The notes: generated from the sequence alone by a model not told the origin. Numbered from the stretch's first letter, positions 17,602 through 28,380 are shown. The stretch is 64,000 nucleotides of DNA from Lactiplantibacillus modestisalitolerans (GCF_005405425.1 NZ_BJEA01000001.1:62001-126000); one strand, 5' to 3'. Numbers and translations: made by a program.

Positions 17602-18207
17602 CTAATCCTCCACTGCAATATAACCTAAAATATTGACTTTATTAAGATTAGCATTTTTTAACAACATACGTACTGTTTTTTTTCGACTAACCTTTACTTT
17701 ATGTAAAAAGATAACTCCATCAGATAGTGATAAAACTTTATTCATCTTTTTATCATCAATGATTTGAGGTGTATTTATTAACACTAAATCATATTTTTTA
17801 CTTAAATAGCTCAATAACATTTTAAGTCGCGGATCTTCTGTTGCATTAATTTGACCATGCCCAATATTTTGTTTAGCTATCGATGGAATTAAATCTACCT
17901 CTTGCCCAGGAATATTAGTGATAATTTTATTAATATTCATTTCTTTACCATTTAAAAATTCATCTAACGAACTCTCGCTTTTCACCTGAAAAGTAGATGA
18001 GAATAAGTCATTACTAAAATCAGTATCTAGAATGATTACTTTTACCCCAGCTTGGCCATACATAATTGCCAGATTAGCAATTACCGTCCGTTGAGTTGCT
18101 AAACTTGTCATTGTAGAAAATGAAATGATTTTCTCTTTGCCCAATACGTCTTGAATATTTCCACTAATTTTTCTTATATTTTCCTTTATGCTTTCTGCAC
18201 TATTCAT
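17602..18207 (-). CDS. CpsD/Wze-like tyrosine-kinase family protein with degenerate P-loop
   Basis: A 201-residue MinD-like ATPase fold related to bacterial tyrosine kinases that regulate capsule chain length with a Wzd-type membrane partner. Visible are the second Walker A' motif (VIILDTDFS, residues 57-65) and a Walker B-like LVLINTPQI. The first P-loop, normally GxGKST, reads STMTSLATQRT (31-41) with no glycines and Gln instead of Lys, so ATP-dependent kinase activity is unlikely. The C-terminal tyrosine cluster is also missing (ends LGYIAVED). It sits 15 bp downstream of the chain-length gene. It may act as a structural partner only. The start is ATG 18207, with AGGAGAATG 8-13 nt upstream. 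Confidence 0.75.
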   Translation of the reverse strand: MNSAESIKENIRKISGNIQDVLGKEKIISFSTMTSLATQRTVIANLAIMYGQAGVKVIILDTDFSNDLFSSTFQVKSESSLDEFLNGKEMNINKIITNIPGQEVDLIPSIAKQNIGHGQINATEDPRLKMLLSYLSKKYDLVLINTPQIIDDKKMNKVLSLSDGVIFLHKVKVSRKKTVRMLLKNANLNKVNILGYIAVED

Positions 18208-18222
18208 TTAATGTACATTCTC

Positions 18223-18870
18223 CTAATTATCTTTTTGTGTAATAGTACCTAAAAATTTTTCTCCCAATACATCCTGAACATAATGTGAATCTACTATTTT
18301 ACCTATGTATATATATTTAATTATTAGCAAAAAGCTAAGAATGACAAAGGTCAATACAAATGTATACAGAAATTTTTTAATTGCATCGGATTTAACATCC
18401 GATACATTACCTTTTGTCGCGTTAGACACAATAGTTACATTAGATCCAGACAAATATTTTCCGATATTTGTAACAAATATATTTATCGCCTTATTAGCAA
18501 GAAACTCAGCGTATTTTTGATCTGTTGAATTTACCTGTAATGTAAAGAAAGGAGTCGTAGTACCACCCGAAGCTTCAATACTAACTGTATAATCATACTT
18601 TATTTTGCTATTACTCCAATTACTTTTCTTAATTTCATTATCTAACAAACTAGTAAATTTTTTTGAAGATACAAACTGCTTGTACGACGCAATCAAGCTA
18701 TAATTGTTATCGTTTTGGACTAGCTCTCCTGAAGAAGTATAAGTTGACCCGTGGGAAAACTCAGTCACATATGCGCTTGCCACTCCGATTAGCACACTAA
18801 TCAACACCACAAAAATTAAATACTTTTTAATAAATTTAACAATAAAATTACCACTTATCCTAATACTCAT
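18223..18870 (-). CDS. Polysaccharide chain-length determinant (Wzd/CpsC-like)
   Basis: The 215-residue protein has a transmembrane segment near the N-terminus (YLIFVVLISVLIGVASAYV) and another near the C-terminus (YTFVLTFVILSFLLIIKYI), bracketing an extracellular domain, the Wzz/CpsC topology. It controls polymer length with its cytoplasmic partner encoded next. It is the first gene of the EPS run, with TTAGGAGGACG before ATG 18870 and a promoter-like element just upstream. Low similarity to named proteins is expected for this family; topology and gene order carry the call. The extracellular part is shorter than in many Wzd proteins. Confidence 0.82.
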   Translation of the reverse strand: MSIRISGNFIVKFIKKYLIFVVLISVLIGVASAYVTEFSHGSTYTSSGELVQNDNNYSLIASYKQFVSSKKFTSLLDNEIKKSNWSNSKIKYDYTVSIEASGGTTTPFFTLQVNSTDQKYAEFLANKAINIFVTNIGKYLSGSNVTIVSNATKGNVSDVKSDAIKKFLYTFVLTFVILSFLLIIKYIYIGKIVDSHYVQDVLGEKFLGTITQKDN

Positions 18871-18893
18871 TTCGTCCTCCTAATCATGAATAA

Positions 18894-18922
18894 ATTATAA
18901 TTCATGTATAATTAGCATTAAA
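18894..18922 (-). promoter_or_regulatory. Putative EPS operon promoter
   Basis: On the minus strand, TTTAAT (18917-18922), a 17-bp spacer and TATAAT (18894-18899) stand just before the chain-length gene. The predicted start is near 18887, leaving a leader of about 17 nt that contains the Shine-Dalgarno. A CATGAAT/ATTCATG inverted repeat overlaps the -10. The -35 is weak. Confidence 0.45.
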
Positions 18923-19109
18923 CAATTTCTTTCATATTACAAAACTTTTTTCAAAAGCGCAACATTGATAAAATATTATGAGATTTAAAAGTATCACCAT
19001 TTATTCAACAAGCAAATACTAAGCACTAAGTAAACAAACATAACTCTAATACTCGTTATGCTAATTGATTACAAGTTTGTTCATCGTATGAACAAATAAA
19101 TATTACTCT

Positions 19110-19740
19110 ATCGTAATTGAAAAACTGATATTGTATAGAACCTGGATTCGTTCAATATCTCATTTAATTGTTAAAAAGTAGTTTCAAATCGGCGCTATTG
19201 TCGGTCTAACAAATACTGATCAGTGGTTGGTTGTCCACTTATTACGTCGTATCGACGTCCAAAAATTAATTGCTTGTTACGTGCTTGCGACTTAACTATC
19301 CACTTGATGACCTGGCTAAAGCGATAAGCAAGTTTGTACCGTCCTAATATCATAGTATACTGTTGGAATTAAGATTTTAAGTAAAACAATCTCACTATTA
19401 GTGACTTCAAATTTAACCTTAAACCCATAGTAATAAATCCACTTAATCACATTATAGCCGATATTATTGCTACCATATAAAGGTTTTATTTTTAATCAGT
19501 TGGCAGTAAGCTATCAATAATAATATAATCCGAATGCTGACAATTAAAACGTAACTTTTTAGGCAATAATTCCAAATTCAAAAATATTTTGTTTGAGAAA
19601 ATGATAAAATTCAGTTTAAACAGCCATTTTCCAATCTACCTGCCAACAAAGTAATACTAACAATATGATCCGGATAGTTTTCCTGCTTAGTATTGCAACG
19701 GTCTTGGATTTTGAGTAGCACATTTTTTATTATGTGTACT
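19110..19740 (-). pseudogene. IS982-family transposase relic
   Basis: Reading the minus strand in several frames recovers SDYIIIDSLLPTD, then NNIGYNVIKWIYYYGFKVKF, then W-x-x-x-RR-N and a terminal RRFETTF. This order matches IS982 transposases (IIDSFPxPxC, ADIGYNxxKxxYYYGFKxH, WTPxRxN, RRTIETxFS). Stops and frameshifts are frequent. The ends are not defined. The call rests on motif order in degenerate sequence. Confidence 0.6.
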
Positions 19741-20169
19741 AAAATTTTAAGCTACACAATGATACCTGATTACGAACGCGTAATAAATTGGTCATGGCAA
19801 GCTAGTCTAACATGGGACAAATTTCTTTGCTTTATGGTGCTTGAAGTATAACCTAGTTAGGCTATCTTGTGCTTTCAAGGCTTTGGCTAACTAACACAAT
19901 GTAGTCATTAATATAATTGTAAATAATAAGCGACGGACTGTTGTCAACTTTGCGTTGTTATGGGCCGTTTGGTCGTAAGTAGTGAATAACCGGGTGCCTT
20001 GCTTTTCTGTTCGTTTTGCTATCATTATTCAAAAAAGGACCTGGAATTTCGGATTTATGATATTTGGTGCTGATGGATGAAATCCATTAACATCAAATTT
20101 TTTTGTCACAAATCAAAAAGGGTATACCGCCCCGTGCCAAATTAAGTCGACAAAAACTAATTGAAGGCA
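19741..20169. other. Intergenic debris between IS relics
   Basis: No open frame or recognisable motif is seen here. It is flanked by the IS982-like and ISL3-like relics and is probably decayed mobile-element sequence. Confidence 0.4.
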
Positions 20170-21316
20170 AGTGAACAGTACGTCCCAAGAACAGTTTACT
20201 AGAATTTCACTTCAAATTAAAGACTATTGTGTTAAAAGACTAAACACCGGGGTCTCACGCCATACGCATTACTGATGATTTATCCTATGACGATATTGTT
20301 TGTCCGCGTTGTGGTCAACACAATGAGCATAAAAACGCCGTAATTCGACTATCACGTGTTAGTGAGCAAGCAGGCTTATTGGTAGAAAACAGCGGTCCAT
20401 TGTAAAAACTGTGGTAAAACTTGTACTGCTCAATCGACGCTAGCAAAGAAACAACACCAAATATCTGAAATCACGCTTGACGATAACTGTATATTGACGA
20501 ATTTTAATTCCCCGGTAACCAAATAAATTTTATTGTGCTAGACGCGAAAACTTGCAACATTATAACTATTTTTTCAGACCATAAGAACGCCGATATTAAT
20601 CGTTATTCCAATAAAAATCGTCGTCGCGTGCGTCGATTTTAATTCGCAATACTAGCCCGGCCACGAAAGAACTATTCCCCCATGCCAAGCTAATCATGGA
20701 TAACTTCCACTTAATCTAAATGACCCTTAAATTACTAATCCAAACCCGAATTCGACTAATGAAACAGTTTAAATCCAAGACACATCAATATCGCGCGCTA
20801 AAGGTCTATTGGCGACTTTATCTAAAGAGCCAAGGGAACTTTGAAAAAAGCTCAAGTTTGGTAGTTTAAGCATTTAAAAGGCCGCTTAATCCAAGAGCAA
20901 ATCATATTAGAAAGACTTGGAACTCAGTGCATAATTTACTCAGACTTATTTCGCAACTTATCACTTAGTACGATCTTTCTATAACCACGATTATCACGGC
21001 TTTCCTTAAGCCCTTAGTAAGATTGAGAACGTTAGTTCTCAACCTTACCGCAACCATTAAAAACTTTATCCATAAAAAGTGCTTTATAAAAAACATGGAT
21101 TACTGTCAACTCTCAAACGGTACACTTGAAGAGACTAATCGTAAAATTAAACGAACGACTTATGGCTATAGAAACTGGCCACATTCTATCTACCAAATTA
21201 TGATTGAATTTCTAACTAAAATTGACAAAAAGCCCCAATTCGTAAATGAATTGGAACCTCATAATAAATCAATACCGGTTGACACAAAGTTACAATTGTT
21301 AGGATTATCTGTCTAA
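20170..21316 (+). pseudogene. ISL3-family transposase relic
   Basis: Piecewise translation gives an ISL3 zinc-finger start (DDIVCPRCGQHN, then NCGKTCTAQSTLAKKQHQIS), a middle part (ELFPHAKLIMDNFHLI, RLMKQFKSKTHQYRALK, YWRLYLKSQ) and the C-terminal SNGTLEETNRKIKRTTYGYR ending at 21316. The family signature NGxxEGxNxKIK is present with substitutions. The frame is broken by several stops and shifts. Only the last 98 codons (from 21023) remain open. Confidence 0.75.
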
Positions 21317-21372
21317 TAATTGTAGAACACTTTATATTACAAACACATCCTCAAATCATTTATTTTATTGAC

Positions 21373-22089
21373 TTACACAACTCCAAAAAAACTATGCATA
21401 AATAGCGCTGCACAAGCCGCCCCCACAAACGGCGCGATCCCCGGCACAATAATTCCGTACTGCCAGTCACTATCAGCCTTGTTCTTAATCGGTAAGATGG
21501 CGTGGGCAATCCGTGGGCCCATATCCCGAGCCAAATTCATTGCGAACCCGGTCGGACCACCAAGCCCCATCCCAATCGCCCAAACCAACAAACCAACACC
21601 AATCGGTAAAATACCCGGAGTCTTCACTTGAGAAATAGCTAAAATGCCTGAAATAAAAATAAAAGTATCAAAAAATTCAACGAAGAAATTCCGTGGTAAA
21701 TTCCGAACTGCCGGCGCCGTCGCAAACAAGTTTCGAATCGTAATTGGTGAAATTTCATCAGCGGACGCCGCAAAGTGATCAGCGTACATCACCCAGACGA
21801 TCACGGCACCAACGACCCCACCTAACACTTCCGCAACCGAATACGGAATAAACATGGCCCAGGAAATGTTTCCTAAAATACATTGTGCCAAGACCATCGC
21901 GGGGTTAATACTAACGTCCCCAAAAATGAACAGGGCAATCGTAATCCCAAAACCCCATGTCGTAATCGCAAAAATATGGCCTGAACCGCGGTACTTGGTT
22001 CCTTTCAAGACCTCACTACAGTGTACACCGACACCAAAAATAATCATCAAGGCGGTTCCCATGAACTCTGCCAGAAGCTGATGAATCAC
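21373..22089 (-). CDS. glpF: Aquaglyceroporin (GlpF/MIP family)
   Basis: A six-helix channel of 238 residues for glycerol or other small neutral solutes. The first half-helix motif is intact (SINPAMVLAQ). The second, expected as NPARD, reads FAMNLARDMGPRIAH, an NLA variant; the Asp after Arg is typical of glycerol-conducting members. GTG 22089 is chosen because AGGAGGAGA lies upstream and MIHQLLAEFMGTALMIIFG is the family N-terminus; the frame extends upstream without a sensible membrane segment. It is monocistronic and lies next to the IS graveyard. L. plantarum carries several glpF paralogues; which one this is cannot be told here. Confidence 0.9.
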   Translation of the reverse strand: MIHQLLAEFMGTALMIIFGVGVHCSEVLKGTKYRGSGHIFAITTWGFGITIALFIFGDVSINPAMVLAQCILGNISWAMFIPYSVAEVLGGVVGAVIVWVMYADHFAASADEISPITIRNLFATAPAVRNLPRNFFVEFFDTFIFISGILAISQVKTPGILPIGVGLLVWAIGMGLGGPTGFAMNLARDMGPRIAHAILPIKNKADSDWQYGIIVPGIAPFVGAACAALFMHSFFGVV

Positions 22090-22261
22090 TATGTTCTCCT
22101 CCTGTGGCGCTCGTAACGCCCGTTTATTTTTAAATTGACCAATCTTTCTGAAAAACACCGCTCAATTTTCACACGGACACCATTATACACAAAAAGGGGC
22201 GCGCTTCCTACGCATTTTATGAAAAAGGTTTAATTCTAACTAATTTATTTTCATTTTGCAA

Positions 22262-23179
22262 TTATTTTGCCTGCTCATGCTTAAAATGACGCTTCAGCCG
22301 GCGCATCATCTTCGGCGACTTCGGCGCAATCGTCTCTTCAAACCATTCTTGGACGGTCGCATTAACCACCCCACCGAACATTAACAAGATTCCCGAAAAG
22401 TTCAACCAGAACATCAACACGATCAAACTCCCAATCGTCTGGTACGACGTTACCCGCCGCGCAAACAATTCAATGTAAAACCGGAACCCCTGCGAAATCA
22501 CAATCCAGCCAATCGTCGTAACCAAGGCGCCCGGCCAGACGTAGCGTAACTTCACCTGCGCGTTTGGCACGAAGTAGTACAACACCAGCGCCATTAAAAA
22601 CATACCAACAAAGGTGATTAGGTACTTATTATCCAGCAGTTGGTTCCACCAGTTCGGGATAATACTACGTGACGTGTTCGTTACCTTTAAAAGCAAGTCC
22701 ATCATTACCTGACTCAGTGTAAAGAACAACGCCAAACTCATAATCAGTAATAATAAGCCGAGCGTTAATAGAAACGCCATAATCCGGGTTACCACCGCCC
22801 CCTGGACGTTATCGACCCCGTAAGCCTCATTCAAGCTGCGCCGAACCGCCGCAATAATTTTGGAAGCTGACCAGACCGTCACCACAATCCCGATTGACAA
22901 ACTGCCGCTACTCCCACTCGACAAGAATGAAACGAGGATTGGTTTAAACGTTTGATAAACGTTACTCGGAATAATTTCCTGCGCATACGCCAAAATCTGG
23001 CCCGTTTTCAAATCAAAGCGGGCCACCAAGTTCCCAACAATCAAAATAATCGGCGCAATTGACATTAAAGCGTAGTACGCCAAAACAATCGCGTTATTAC
23101 TAACGTTGGCCTGATTATAACGACGAATCATAATTTCAATCCACTTAGTCGTTTTTGGAAAGCGCGTTTTTAAACTCAT
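22262..23179 (-). CDS. YihY/BrkB family inner-membrane protein
   Basis: The 305-residue polytopic protein has the YihY (formerly annotated ribonuclease BN) signature: VLAYYALMSIAPIILIVGNL near the N-terminus, a cytoplasmic SASKIIAAVRRSLNEAYGV segment, then WPGALVTTIGWIVISQGFRF and YQTIGSLIVLMFWLNFSGIL. About six hydrophobic segments are seen. The function of the family is not established; suggested roles include transport or envelope maintenance, and RNase activity has been discounted. The ATG at 23179 is preceded by GGAAAAAAG at suitable distance. It is divergent from the GT2 gene at 23301. Confidence 0.88.
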   Translation of the reverse strand: MSLKTRFPKTTKWIEIMIRRYNQANVSNNAIVLAYYALMSIAPIILIVGNLVARFDLKTGQILAYAQEIIPSNVYQTFKPILVSFLSSGSSGSLSIGIVVTVWSASKIIAAVRRSLNEAYGVDNVQGAVVTRIMAFLLTLGLLLLIMSLALFFTLSQVMMDLLLKVTNTSRSIIPNWWNQLLDNKYLITFVGMFLMALVLYYFVPNAQVKLRYVWPGALVTTIGWIVISQGFRFYIELFARRVTSYQTIGSLIVLMFWLNFSGILLMFGGVVNATVQEWFEETIAPKSPKMMRRLKRHFKHEQAK

Positions 23180-23300
23180 AACTTTTTTCCAACTTTCAAT
23201 TGATTAGTCCAATTATACAATGCTTCCAAGTTTGACACACTTCTTTTAATTGGTGTGGTATTCTTAACTAATAAGACCAGCGCTTTAGGAGTATGAAACT

Positions 23301-24242
23301 ATGAAAACAATTAGCCTAATTGTTCCTTGTTATAATGAGGAACCCACCGTACCACTTTTTTTCAAGACGGTCGAGCAGGTTTTCGCTGACCATCCGGACG
23401 AATTCGAGAACGTGAAGCACGAATACCTTTTCGTCAACGATGGCTCTAGCGACCAAACCTTAAACGAATTTCGCAAGTTACACGCCGACCATCCGGACAC
23501 CGTTCACTACGTCTCCTTTTCCCGTAACTTCGGGAAGGAAGCCGGCTTAGCCGCGGGCTTACAACACGCCACCGGGGACTACGTGGCCGTCATGGACGTT
23601 GACTTGCAAGATCCACCGGAACTACTTCCTCAGATGTTAACCACCCTGGAAAGTGGCGACTATGACTGTGTCGGCACGATGCGGGAAGACCGTGCCGGCG
23701 AACCACCGATTCGGTCCTTCTTCTCCCGGGCCTTCTACACGGTCATTAATAAGATCTCAAAGGTCCAAATCATCCCAAATGCCCGTGACTACCGGCTGAT
23801 GACCCGCCAAATGGTCGATGCCATTTTGGAATTACCGGAATACAACCGCTTTTCAAAAGGAATTTTTAACTGGGTCGGTTTCCGAACCACCTACTTAAAA
23901 TTTGAAAACGCGCCGCGGGCCGCCGGGGAAACCCACTGGTCCTTCTGGCAGCTCTTCAACTATTCCATCGAAGCAATTGTCGACTTCTCGGACGTGCCGT
24001 TAAAAATCGCTACCTTTACGGGGAGTTTATTTGCCTTCTTATCAGTAATTAGTATGTTCGTCGTTATCATCCGCAAATTGATGTTTGGTAACAGTGTCGG
24101 CGGCTGGGCATCACTCGTGACCATCATGCTCTTCATTGGTGGGGTACAACTCTTCTGCTTAGGTATTATCGGAAACTACATCGGTAAGATTTACCTCGAG
24201 ACTAAGCACCGGCCCCAGTACATTATTCAAGAAAAACGTTAA
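23301..24242 (+). CDS. Membrane GT2 glycosyltransferase (GtrB/CsbB-like)
   Basis: Polyprenol-phosphate glycosyltransferase of 313 residues. The DPM1-like catalytic domain (residues about 1-220) has SLIVPCYNEEPTVPLFF, FVNDGSSDQTL, YVAVMDVDLQDPPELL and DYRLMTRQMVDA. Two transmembrane segments follow (FTGSLFAFLSVISMFVVII and LVTIMLFIGGVQLFCLGII). Such enzymes charge undecaprenyl phosphate with glucose or GlcNAc for later transfer to wall polymers. ATG 23301 follows TTTAGGAG. It is convergent with wecB and shares the terminator region. The partner GtrA flippase and GtrC-type transferase are not next to it. The sugar is unknown. Confidence 0.88.
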   Translation: MKTISLIVPCYNEEPTVPLFFKTVEQVFADHPDEFENVKHEYLFVNDGSSDQTLNEFRKLHADHPDTVHYVSFSRNFGKEAGLAAGLQHATGDYVAVMDVDLQDPPELLPQMLTTLESGDYDCVGTMREDRAGEPPIRSFFSRAFYTVINKISKVQIIPNARDYRLMTRQMVDAILELPEYNRFSKGIFNWVGFRTTYLKFENAPRAAGETHWSFWQLFNYSIEAIVDFSDVPLKIATFTGSLFAFLSVISMFVVIIRKLMFGNSVGGWASLVTIMLFIGGVQLFCLGIIGNYIGKIYLETKHRPQYIIQEKR

Positions 24243-24244
24243 AA

Positions 24245-24284
24245 AAAAGGTCAACCGTTGCGGGATCGCAACGATTGACCTTTT
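24245..24284 (+). terminator. Rho-independent terminator after gtrB-like gene
   Basis: AAAAGGTCAA plus CGTTGCG pairs with CGCAACG plus TTGACCTTTT around a GGAT-type loop. It starts three bases after the stop codon and ends in TTTT; the A-run on the other side could let it act in both directions. Confidence 0.85.
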
Positions 24285-24362
24285 CGTTTTCGCACCTATT
24301 ATTAGGAGGAAATGTATCACTATGTCAGTTTCCATATTAAAATAATTGTACAAAAATGTAAA

Positions 24363-25484
24363 TCATTTTGTATTTGAACCCATTTTTTTCATAATTGCTT
24401 TCAAAATATATTCAGCCGCATGACCATCGCCGTACGGGTTCTTCGCTTGAGCCATTTGTTGGTACTCATTCTGATCATCTAACAATTGGTTCATCGCCGT
24501 GGAGACTTGCTCACCATCGGTCCCAACGAGTTTCAAAGTTCCAGCTGTAACCCCTTCCGGCCGCTCGGTGGTATCGCGCAAAACTAACACCGGCTTATTC
24601 AACGACGGCGCCTCTTCCTGCACCCCACCCGAATCAGTCATAATGAAGTAACTCCGGGCCGCCATGTTGTGGAAATCCACCACATCCAACGGATCAATCA
24701 AGTGAATCCGCTCAGCTTGACCTAAAACGCGCTTCGCAACCGTTTGAACCGCCGGACTCAGATGGACCGGATACACGACTTCAACGTCAGGATGGGCCTT
24801 GACAACGCCCTTCACGGCCTTAAAGACCGCCTCCATCGGCGCCCCCTGGTTTTCGCGGCGGTGCATCGTCAATAAAATCATCCGGTGTCCCGGCTGAATC
24901 AACTTGAGGGCCGCATGGTGATAGTTCGCCGAAACTGTCTGCTTCAGCGCATCAATTGCCGTATTCCCGGTGACCGTAATGGCCGCGTCTGGGTGATTTT
25001 CCTTCAAGAGGTTCTGACGACTCAGCTCCGTTGGCGCAAAGTACATGTCCGCTAGTACGTCGGTCAGCTGGCGATTCATCTCTTCCGGGTACGGTGAGTA
25101 CTTGTTCCAAGTCCGCAGGCCAGCTTCCACGTGGCCCAGCGGAATTTGGTGATAATAAGCGCTCACACTAGCCGCGAAAGTCGTCGTCGTGTCGCCGTGT
25201 ACCAGCACGATGTCCGGGCGCTCCTGATCCATGATGGCGTCCAGCTTGGTCAGCACACGACTCGTGATGCCGGCCAGGGTCTGGTTGGGCCGCATAATAT
25301 TTAAATCGTAATCGGGCGTGATGTTAAAAATCGTCAATACCTGATCGAGCATTTCGCGGTGTTGCGCCGTAACCACCGTGACCGGTTCAAAGGCGGCTTG
25401 TTGCTGCAATTGCAACACGATTGGTGCCATTTTGATGGCCTCCGGACGGGTCCCGAAAATTGTCATTACTTTAATTTTTGCCAT
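24363..25484 (-). CDS. wecB: UDP-N-acetylglucosamine 2-epimerase (non-hydrolysing)
   Basis: Interconverts UDP-GlcNAc and UDP-ManNAc in the cytoplasm, supplying ManNAc for wall polymers. The 373-residue product has the family motifs KVMTIFGTRPEAIKMAP, DIVLVHGDTTTTFAASVSAY, GHVEAGLRTWNKYSPYPEEM, NRQLTDVLADMYFAPT and SGGVQEEAPSLNKPVLVLRD with ERPEGVTAGT, including the catalytic Asp, Glu and His set expected of the family. ATG 25484 is chosen over an in-frame GTG nine bases upstream because GTAGGTG lies at the right distance. It is convergent with the gtrB-like gene. Length is standard (about 370-380). Confidence 0.93.
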   Translation of the reverse strand: MAKIKVMTIFGTRPEAIKMAPIVLQLQQQAAFEPVTVVTAQHREMLDQVLTIFNITPDYDLNIMRPNQTLAGITSRVLTKLDAIMDQERPDIVLVHGDTTTTFAASVSAYYHQIPLGHVEAGLRTWNKYSPYPEEMNRQLTDVLADMYFAPTELSRQNLLKENHPDAAITVTGNTAIDALKQTVSANYHHAALKLIQPGHRMILLTMHRRENQGAPMEAVFKAVKGVVKAHPDVEVVYPVHLSPAVQTVAKRVLGQAERIHLIDPLDVVDFHNMAARSYFIMTDSGGVQEEAPSLNKPVLVLRDTTERPEGVTAGTLKLVGTDGEQVSTAMNQLLDDQNEYQQMAQAKNPYGDGHAAEYILKAIMKKMGSNTK

Positions 25485-25578
25485 TGGATTCACCTACACT
25501 TATCATTGTCCCCTTCATCTTAACCCGAAACCGATTGCGGAGCTAGTTTCCATCTTTAAATTTATCACTTTTATAACT

Positions 25579-26727
25579 TCACGCTTGCAACCGCAGTAAA
25601 ATTCGTTGAATCTGCTCCGCCACCTGGTCATCCAATCCAAACGACCCCTGATTTTCAAATAGTACTAACGCGGTGCGCGCATCGCGGGTACCCATGTAAT
25701 AGGTATGAAAACCGTTATCGTTACCGCCAACCCGAATACGGCCATCCGGCTGGTAGTAAACCCCGGCACTGTAGCGCGGCGTAAAATTACTAGTTAAATT
25801 TTGCAGACCAACCGCGCCCAACAATTTACCACTCTGGAGAGCTTGCATAAAGCGGTAATAATCGCCCACACTCATGTATAAACTGCCACACCCCAGCTCG
25901 CTGGACTGCAACGGCTTTGAAATGACCGTATTCGCCGTCTGACTGCCCGCTAGCCGGTAAGACGCCGGATTAATCGCGTTCCCCGGAATATCGTCATAGG
26001 CGTAGCTATGCTTGAGCCTTAGCGGTTGCAAAATATTTTGCCGCAAGTAGGTTTGATAGGACTGGCCACTCGCCGCTCGGACAATGCCCGCCAGTAACGT
26101 AAAATTGGCGTTCGTATAACAATACTGATGATTCCCCGTTGAAACCAAGTGCCTGAGGGTAAAATCAATCTGATCCGTTTCAGACGCTAACACCCGTTTC
26201 GGTGTTGTCTCAACCATCTGAATTCCAGAACGATGGTCGAGTAGTTGCCGAACCGTAATCTGGTCGGCGTGCGGTACCTGCGGGTAATACTGACTCAGCT
26301 TGGTCTGCATCGTCAGGCGACCATCGTTAATCAACAGCTGAATCAACGCCCCCGTCAGCGGTTTCTGCAGCGACGCGAGCGGGTAAGCCTCGTTGACCGT
26401 ATTTTTTTGCCGGTGCGCCAAGTCCGCATAACCGTAAGTTCGGACATGGACGCCGGCCGGACCGTTCGTCGTAAACAGTAACGTCCCCATAATATGGTGA
26501 GCCGCGATCAACTGATCAATCTGCGTTTCCGCCTGCGACCGAGTCAAATGACCGGCGGACGCGGCCACCTTCGTGTTTTTGATTGGGCGCGGTTGGGCCC
26601 TTTTTCCCCGTGCTAAACTCACCCGGGCATGTGAGCGGGCCGGCTGTCGCGTCCGCGCCCCCCAACCTAGTAATCCCACGACCACGACCGCAATCACCAG
26701 TATCCATCCCAACCAACGTCTGCGCAT
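25579..26727 (-). CDS. Membrane-anchored serine hydrolase (beta-lactamase/PBP4 class C fold)
   Basis: A 382-residue protein with a membrane anchor (WLGWILVIAVVVVGLLGWG), an R/K/P-rich linker and a class C-type domain. The active-site SxxK is intact (AYPLASLQKPLTG, S119 and K122), as is YxN (QYCYTNANFTLL), with the C-terminal GGNDNGFHTYYMG taking the KTG-like position. Likely roles are D,D-carboxypeptidase or esterase activity on cell-wall substrates; the substrate is unknown. ATG 26727 follows GGGGGGAACG and sits just before the anchor. It is a paralogue in fold of the EPS-operon protein at 16461-17600, which has lost the serine. Confidence 0.85.
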   Translation of the reverse strand: MRRRWLGWILVIAVVVVGLLGWGARTRQPARSHARVSLARGKRAQPRPIKNTKVAASAGHLTRSQAETQIDQLIAAHHIMGTLLFTTNGPAGVHVRTYGYADLAHRQKNTVNEAYPLASLQKPLTGALIQLLINDGRLTMQTKLSQYYPQVPHADQITVRQLLDHRSGIQMVETTPKRVLASETDQIDFTLRHLVSTGNHQYCYTNANFTLLAGIVRAASGQSYQTYLRQNILQPLRLKHSYAYDDIPGNAINPASYRLAGSQTANTVISKPLQSSELGCGSLYMSVGDYYRFMQALQSGKLLGAVGLQNLTSNFTPRYSAGVYYQPDGRIRVGGNDNGFHTYYMGTRDARTALVLFENQGSFGLDDQVAEQIQRILLRLQA

Positions 26728-26938
26728 GTTCGTTCCCCCCATTAACTGAACTCTGTTACAGCCTACAAGCCGAACATGCAAATTGCACGTAAAACCAAAC
26801 TTTTGTAAAGCGGCCAAACTAAAGGAAAGTCGACAACTTACGGGCGTTTCAGCAGAATCACCAAAATCAGTTTGCAAATTGGTTATTATAACTCGTGCAA
26901 TTGACGAACAAAACGCTTAAAATGAGTCACATAGTTAA

Positions 26939-28309
<1,371 letters not shown>

Positions 28310-28335
28310 TGGTTTATTTTTAGAATAATAATTTT

Positions 28336-28380
28336 GGCGCTCGTCACAAACCTGTTTGGGTTGGTGGCGGGCGCCTTTCT
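28336..28380 (+). terminator. Terminator after gdhA
   Basis: GGCGCtCGtC...AACC pairs with GGTT...GgcgGGCGCC, followed by TTTCTTTT. It lies 27 bp after the gdhA stop. Confidence 0.7.

Noticed and set aside
26516-26792. Frames on both strands near the serine hydrolase start
   Set aside because: They overlap the membrane anchor and linker coding sequence and have no similarity or translation signals.
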